The notes beneath the pieces were generated by a model that worked only from the letters and a program-made list of their open reading frames with translations, did no database searches and had not been told where the DNA came from. From Pseudoips prasinana (taxonomy: Eukaryota > Arthropoda > Insecta > Lepidoptera > Nolidae), in contig OX621257.1 in NCBI GenBank assembly GCA_951640165.1, forward strand, positions 13,713,201 to 13,777,200: 64,000 nucleotides of DNA, written 5' to 3'. Positions 56,401-59,400 of the stretch are shown here, piece by piece. The translations under genes and the position numbers were made by a program. Position 1 is the first letter of the stretch. Each line of letters opens with the position of its first letter.

Positions 56401-59400
56401 GACATTATCTGTAAAAAATTCAGCTGTCTAACTATCAAGGTTCATGAGATACAGCCTGGTGACAGACACACAGACAGCGAAGTCTTAGTAATAGGGCCCA
56501 GTTTTACCCTTTGGGTACGACACCCTAAAAATGCAGATGTATTATTATTGTGGTGCTCAAGTTAAAAATTAAATATACTTCTCGTGGACATACATACATA
56601 GGTACTTAACCAACGAGTTTCTTAACTTACCTGTGGCTTAAAATACCTAAGCAAGTGTCCTCCACAATTTAATGTTAGTATTATAATAGCTGTCAACCAC
56701 GACTAAGTTTGCATAAACGAGAATGTGAGTTTGTTTGTTTTACGCATTAACTACTCAACCTCAAGAATGGGGGGGGGGGGGGGTATCCCATAACCGCCAG
56801 GCTTGGCAGACGGGTTGGCGACAGCAGTACTCCCGAGAGAATATCTTCAAGAGAACGAGCAGCAGCGACTCTCTGGGAACTATTATTGTTCACAGGGCGA
56901 CGCTGCTGCCCCATGGGATGAGATGGGATAGTGATATTTATCGGCGTTAACCACACAGTGAATAATTTTACACAGCTAATATTTTGTAATATCTTTACTT
57001 GAAAAAATTAATATTAATGTTCCACGAATCTTCTCTTATTAAAAAACTACTTTTAAAACGAATTACGCTAGAGACACATTTGTCTAAATGTAGAAAATAC
57101 ATAGAACTACTGGAAGACGTGGATATATTTACAATATATCTAAATACTTTTAAGAAGAAAGTGGGTGACATAATATATAATGTTTCTTCTAGATTTTTTA
57201 ATATCTAAATTACACTTTTGTATATAATGTAATAACAATAATATCTTGGGACAATGTCACACAGATCATACTAGCCCCAAACTAAGCATATATATATATA
57301 TATAGAAAAATACTTAAATACATAGAAGAATTGTGTGTTATTTTCGTAATATCTGATAGGTATATTGTTGAAGAAATGTATGTTGTAGCGGTTAAATACT
57401 TACCAATGCAACAAACATTCCTCTAACAACGTTTAGCTTATGTAGTATTACTTCTATTTTTGTATTAGTGTATACATATTGCATTGCATTTCCTTTATTT
57501 ATATGGTATAGCTGTGCCCCGCGGAGTTACCCGCGTGAAATTTTATAAATTATCACAGCTCCTCCCCCGTAGGTTATAGCGTTATAATATGTAGCCTATA
57601 TGTTGACCCGACCTCTTAGTAATATTCATGCAAAATTTGAAGTAATTCATGCAGTACTTTTTGAGTTTAGCCTGGACATACATACAGACAAACAGACACA
57701 CAGACAAAAATTCTAAAAACTATTATTTTGGCTTCGATATCCATTATAGATGACGCTCCAAATATCCTTTAAAAAAAATATTCAATGTACAGTTTTGACT
57801 TTCCTACGATTATATTATATGTATAGATTAAGTAGGTAATCGCCATTGTCTTAGGTCTTATATTCTTTATTAATTAATGGAACTTTTTAACGACTATCTA
57901 TGTGTCCCGAATAATTAAATAAAAAATATCCGAAAGAAGACACAGTACAAATCACCCACAAACGCCCGCACTAGGGAATCTAATCCCTGTGTCGCGGGGT
58001 ACTTTACAAACATATAATAGACGGACATAAATTATATCCAGACACAGAACAACTATTTATGAGTCACACAAATAGTTGTGCGACGCGGGACTCGAACCCG
58101 CGACACGAAGCGGCGAAGCGACTGTCTTAGCCGCTGCACCACACGTGCAGTCGATCAAGTCAATAATATGAGAAATGTAAATACGGGCAAGGAATATTTT
58201 GTCCCCAAATTGCTTTTAAAACTGTTAATTCGCCGACAATGCGTGACAGACATAGTAAGGTCATTTCTGTTTAGTATCATAATTAGGTAGAATTATACGG
58301 AAACCCCGCAGTATTAGGTCATTTAGGCAACTTAGTTGGGGAGCGTCTGGTCTGGATCGATACAATTGGGCGGTTAATTTTTTAGGTTTCGTTCACACAA
58401 GCGGTCAAACGGTCAAATACCCGTTTGTAGTATTATGATTAGCATCAAACAACTACGTCACGCGAAAATATTTATCAATCCAATCAATCAAGCAAAAAGA
58501 GTTTTCCCGGCCGATTCCCCTAAGGTTTACCTAGATCTTAACTATTGGCGTATTATCAGATATACACTTTTACTCACCCAAAGGAACGCCATCATCTCTG
58601 CTAACAATCACTGATCACCAATCACGAGCACAACTCACTCGTCCAACAAGGAGTACCTGTGGTTTTAGAAGTTATTTACCACCGGTAATACTTGTCGGAC
58701 GAGTGAGCTACGCACGTGATCGGTGATTAGTGATTTAGCCTTATCAATAATAATTCGGTCTAATCGAAATATTTTTCTCTAAGGAATAAAAATAAGATAA
58801 ATCCCTTTTTATTATAGCTTGTATGAAAATGACAGCGCATACTTGAAACTGTCGAACTAATGATACTGCTTTTCAGGTGCTCTATTACAATACTTATTAG
58901 CGATTCATGCATCTCTACAGCGTTCGATCATCTCCCATACTCGCAGTCAAATACTATGTTTTACTTTGATTTCATAGGTCTGACGCTGTAGTGATCGATT
59001 ACTCTTCATCGCTAAGCTAATTACGCTGTCCTTCTCGTAATAAATATGTTAGAAAGAATGCAATGATTAAAATCAATATATTTAGTATTCCTTTGAATCG
59101 GGGCCAATGCCTCTGATGATGATGATGATAAAGCAAATTCAATTATCTACGCAGGAATACATTTAGTGCAGAATGGCGTGCAGTGGAACGGAAGCCTCTT
59201 CGACTGGACGAACGTTCGGATGCACTATCTAGGCAACAGTTAGTTTTGACCTCAACTGCCGCCCAAAGCATCAACATTGGCTTGCTTGAACGAAAGAAAA
59301 CATGTCTAGGTGGGGGACTATCAAGCAACCCCATAATGGACCGTATTTGTGGAGCATCGGTCCAAACCATGGCACATGTCTAGGTGGGGGACTGTCAAGC

